Origin: an uncultured Eggerthella sp.
GTDB lineage: Bacteria > Actinomycetota > Coriobacteriia > Coriobacteriales > Eggerthellaceae
Length of the DNA: 27,628 nt
Assembly (NCBI GenBank): GCA_900556585.1
Contig: USPD01000013.1
Coordinates: forward strand, 1 to 27,628
Reading direction: 5' to 3'
A program made the translations under genes and the position numbers. Shown here one piece after another: positions 25,470 through 27,628 of this stretch (positions within the stretch are counted from its first letter, which is position 1; each line of letters opens with the position of its first letter). The notes beneath the pieces were generated by a model. It saw only the letters and a program-made list of their open reading frames with translations, was not told the origin of the DNA and did no database searches.

Positions 25470-26830
25470 TTGCTCTTTTTCCTTTCGTTCCAATGTTCGA
25501 TCTCCGTCTGGCGGGCGCGACCTAAACCAAGAGCTCCCGCTGAAACATCTTTTGTAATAACAGAACCCGCTCCAATAAGCGAGTTATCACCGAGGTTGAC
25601 AGGCGCAACCATCATAACGTCGCTTCCTACGAAGCAGTTATCACCAATAATGGTAGGCCATTTCTTTTCGCCGTCATAGTTGCAAGTAATGCTACCTGCT
25701 CCAATATTGACATTACTGCCAAGCGTTGCATCTCCAATATAGGACAAATGAGGTACCTTAGAGCCAGGACCAATAGTAGATTTTTTAATCTCAACATGGG
25801 TACCCGCTTTTGAATGTTCACAAAGATACGTACCAGGGCGCAAGTAAGCACGAGGACCGCAGGTAACGCCTTCTTCCATGGTAGTTTCGATGCCAACAGT
25901 TTCTTCGACAGTACAATTCGGACCAACTACTACATCAGTTAAACGTGAATTAGGACCAATAACACTGCCCGTTGCAATAGAAGTAGAGCCCATTAAAAAC
26001 GTCATGGGAAGAAGTTCAACGTCTTGTTCAATGGTTACATCAGGACCAATCCAAGTGGTTTTCGGATCCATCATAGTAACGCCAGCTGCCATATGGGCTT
26101 CATTTATACGCTGTTGCAGTATTTCAGTTGCCTGTGTAAGCTGAATACGTGAATTCACTCCCAGGCACTCAGTAGGATCCTGCGCTTTGCAGGCCATTAC
26201 GCGCTGACCACGACTACGAGCAATCCCCAAAACGTCGGTTAGATAATATTCACCTTGAGCATTATCGGTAGAAACTTCTTCAAGAGCAGAAAATAAAAGA
26301 TCAATATCAAAGCAATAGAAACCAGAATTGCACTCTGCGATTTCAGCCTGCTCGGGCGTGCAGTCTTTTTGCTCAACAATTTCTAGAACATCACCCTTGT
26401 TATCACGAACAATGCGGCCATATCCAAAAGGATCTTGAGCTTCCATGGTAAGTACAACAACTGCAGCATTGTTTTCTTCACGAGTACGAACTAATTCCTG
26501 AATAGTTTCAGGGCGAACAAGCGGAGAATCACCCGTAAGAACAACGAGAGAGCCTGAAGCACCCGCCAATACCTCGCGTGCAACCAGCACGGCATGAGCA
26601 GTACCAAGTTGCTCAGTTTGAACTACTGTTGTGGTATCGGTTAAGAGAGGCTCTACCTGATCACGACCATGACCAACAATACTTACAATTGAATCGATGC
26701 CGGCTTTATGTGCCGCATCTACTACCCAACGAACAAGAGGTTTGCCTAAAATCTCATGTACAACTTTGGGTTTTGACGATTTCATACGAGTGCCTGCACC
26801 CGCAGCAAGGATAAGTGCTGATGCTTTCAA
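25466..26830 (-). CDS. glmU: Bifunctional GlmU: N-acetylglucosamine-1-phosphate uridyltransferase / glucosamine-1-phosphate acetyltransferase
   Basis: Makes UDP-N-acetylglucosamine for peptidoglycan. The nucleotidyltransferase domain begins at once with LILAAGAGTRMKSSKPKV, followed by QTEQLGTAHAV and GDSPLV. The C-terminal half is a left-handed beta helix of hexapeptide repeats containing NIGAGSITCNYDG, the acetyltransferase site. The start is TTG at 26830: AAGG stands six bases upstream and the product then has the normal length (454 residues). The open frame runs back to an ATG at 26911, but that stretch holds the promoter and part of the previous terminator. Confidence 0.95.
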   Translation of the reverse strand: MKASALILAAGAGTRMKSSKPKVVHEILGKPLVRWVVDAAHKAGIDSIVSIVGHGRDQVEPLLTDTTTVVQTEQLGTAHAVLVAREVLAGASGSLVVLTGDSPLVRPETIQELVRTREENNAAVVVLTMEAQDPFGYGRIVRDNKGDVLEIVEQKDCTPEQAEIAECNSGFYCFDIDLLFSALEEVSTDNAQGEYYLTDVLGIARSRGQRVMACKAQDPTECLGVNSRIQLTQATEILQQRINEAHMAAGVTMMDPKTTWIGPDVTIEQDVELLPMTFLMGSTSIATGSVIGPNSRLTDVVVGPNCTVEETVGIETTMEEGVTCGPRAYLRPGTYLCEHSKAGTHVEIKKSTIGPGSKVPHLSYIGDATLGSNVNIGAGSITCNYDGEKKWPTIIGDNCFVGSDVMMVAPVNLGDNSLIGAGSVITKDVSAGALGLGRARQTEIEHWNERKKSK

Positions 26831-26866
26831 TGAACGCCTTTCCCTTAATTTATCGATTTGTCCCTC

Positions 26867-26875
26867 AGTATAACA
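26867..26875 (-). promoter_or_regulatory. Extended -10 promoter of glmU-prs-pth
   Basis: TGTTATACT on the minus strand (26875 to 26867) matches an extended -10 (TGn plus TATACT). It predicts a start near 26860 and a 30-base leader before the TTG of glmU. No good -35 is seen, which extended -10 promoters can tolerate. Confidence 0.5.
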
Positions 26876-26900
26876 GTCATTACAACGTAAACGCCAAACA

Positions 26901-26937
26901 GAAATAAACAAACCCCTCCACAGGGAAGGGGTTTGTT
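26901..26937 (-). terminator. Terminator of the peptidoglycan-binding gene
   Basis: A perfect 10-bp stem (26907-26916 with 26928-26937) has an 11-base loop and is followed on the minus strand by a T-rich stretch (TTATTTCTGTTT). It lies about 20 bases beyond the stop of the last gene in the window. Confidence 0.85.
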
Positions 26938-26956
26938 ACATGGTAAGTCGCATATA

Positions 26957-27628
26957 TTATTCAAGAGCTAAAAGCGCACTGCAAAGCGCATCCAATAAAA
27001 CAATGGCATAATGTTGAGCCGATCGAGCAACGCCAGCATCTTCCCAACCTTCATTCGGAAGCCGAACTGCAATACGACGGTCGTGATGCTCAGTCGCCTG
27101 TATTGCCTGCGCCATACGAACGCCTAAGCTTTCTTCTTTATCGAATTCAACGATTGGTACAACTGTTGCAGGATTTTCTTTTCCTACCAAAATTTGCACA
27201 AACAGAGTGCTCCCTTCTGGTGGAACTAAAAGAGAATCCGCGCTCATAACCTTTGATGTTGGATTAGTTGCCAAAGCAAGGTTTGACATACGAGCAGCTA
27301 CTGAACGAGTAAATTCATTTACTCCATACAAGCAAATAAAGGTTGATTCCAATGCCTCCGATGCACGAGCAAAGCCAAGATGGGGCATGCTCGTAAAAGA
27401 ATCCTTACCTTTCCAAGAATGCTGCAAGTTAATAAGTGCTTTAAAAGTAAAAGCACCCACGATGCCATCTGAAGGAAGGCCCATATTAAGCTGAAAGCGA
27501 CGAACCGCATCTTCAGTATGAACGCCGAAAATGCCATCTTCGTCACCACACGAAAATCCAAGAGCCGAAAGAGCTTCCTGTAAAATCCGAACATCACGTC
27601 CGTGGAAAAATGGAACACGGAGAAATAA
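26957..27628 (-). CDS. Peptidoglycan-binding protein with degenerate amidase-like domain (partial, N-terminus outside window)
   Basis: The frame is open to the window edge, so the start is missing; 223 residues are visible. A peptidoglycan-binding type 1 repeat (visible residues about 8-67) is clear: GRDVRILQEALSALGF, DGIFGVHTEDAVRRFQ, then GIVGAFTFKALINLQ. The remaining about 150 residues follow the outline of the amidase_3 (N-acetylmuramoyl-L-alanine amidase) fold, with helix VNEFTRSVAARMSNLAL and strand STLFVQILVGKE. I cannot find its zinc-binding histidines and glutamate. It may be a non-catalytic relative of the CwlM type. The repeat is a firm call; the C-terminal assignment is tentative. 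Confidence 0.75.
   Translation of the reverse strand, partial: LFLRVPFFHGRDVRILQEALSALGFSCGDEDGIFGVHTEDAVRRFQLNMGLPSDGIVGAFTFKALINLQHSWKGKDSFTSMPHLGFARASEALESTFICLYGVNEFTRSVAARMSNLALATNPTSKVMSADSLLVPPEGSTLFVQILVGKENPATVVPIVEFDKEESLGVRMAQAIQATEHHDRRIAVRLPNEGWEDAGVARSAQHYAIVLLDALCSALLALE

Noticed and set aside
25470..25493. Longer Prs from ATG at 25493
   Set aside because: It adds only charged residues from within the glmU end; the ATGA overlap start is the usual arrangement.
26831..26911. Longer GlmU from ATG at 26911
   Set aside because: The stretch contains the extended -10 promoter and part of the previous gene's terminator; TTG at 26830 has a good ribosome-binding site and gives the normal N-terminus.
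1..27628. tRNA genes, CRISPR arrays, insertion sequences, prophage or attachment sites
   Set aside because: Gaps between genes are short and accounted for by leaders, promoters and terminators; no repeated spacer pattern, transposase or integrase sequence was seen.

Overview
The window is an ordinary chromosomal segment of a Gram-positive-type bacterium. No phage, insertion sequence, CRISPR array, tRNA or rRNA is visible. Nearly every gene has a purine-rich ribosome-binding site. Base composition is AT-leaning, roughly mid-40s % GC by eye. Three things point towards the Firmicutes/Coriobacteriia side of the tree: the T-box leader, the RFKD-type long Rel protein, and the glmU-prs-pth order. 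My best guess is a low-GC member of the Coriobacteriia, but this is inference from gene content, not a database result.

Layout, left to right. (1) 46-2841: polyphosphate kinase with an unusual Thr/Ser/Glu/Ala-rich tail, closed by a strong terminator. (2) 2926-4562: a two-gene unit holding a short, divergent peptide deformylase-like protein and one polypeptide that joins a deoxyinosine/uracil-type DNA glycosylase to an NAD(P)HX epimerase. (3) 4647-5693 (minus): aspartate-semialdehyde dehydrogenase, divergent from (4). (4) 5824-13248: a complete tryptophan operon trpE-G-D-C-F-B-A, with a promoter, a T-box riboswitch carrying a UGG (Trp) specifier, and a terminator at each end. (5) 13271-15202: an LtaS-type membrane phosphoglycerol transferase. 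(6) 15258-16535 (minus): aspartokinase with an internal start for a separate regulatory subunit. (7) 16717-23819 (minus): recJ-helicase fusion, rel, a metallo-beta-lactamase-fold hydrolase and a DUF47/PhoU-like protein, apparently one transcription unit ending in a hairpin before lysC. (8) 23923-26830 (minus): glmU-prs-pth, tightly overlapped, with an extended -10 promoter and a terminator. (9) 26957-27628 (minus, cut by the window end): a peptidoglycan-binding-domain protein with a degenerate amidase-like C-terminus.

Themes. Aspartate-family synthesis (lysC, asd) and tryptophan synthesis sit together. Several genes concern phosphate, nucleotide and stress handling: Ppk, Rel, Prs, the DUF47 protein, and the NAD(P)HX epimerase/inosine glycosylase. 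The most unusual items are two domain fusions: DNA glycosylase + NAD(P)HX epimerase, and RecJ nuclease + RecQ-like helicase. The first is the best candidate for an undescribed system, because it joins repair of a damaged base in DNA to repair of a damaged nicotinamide cofactor.
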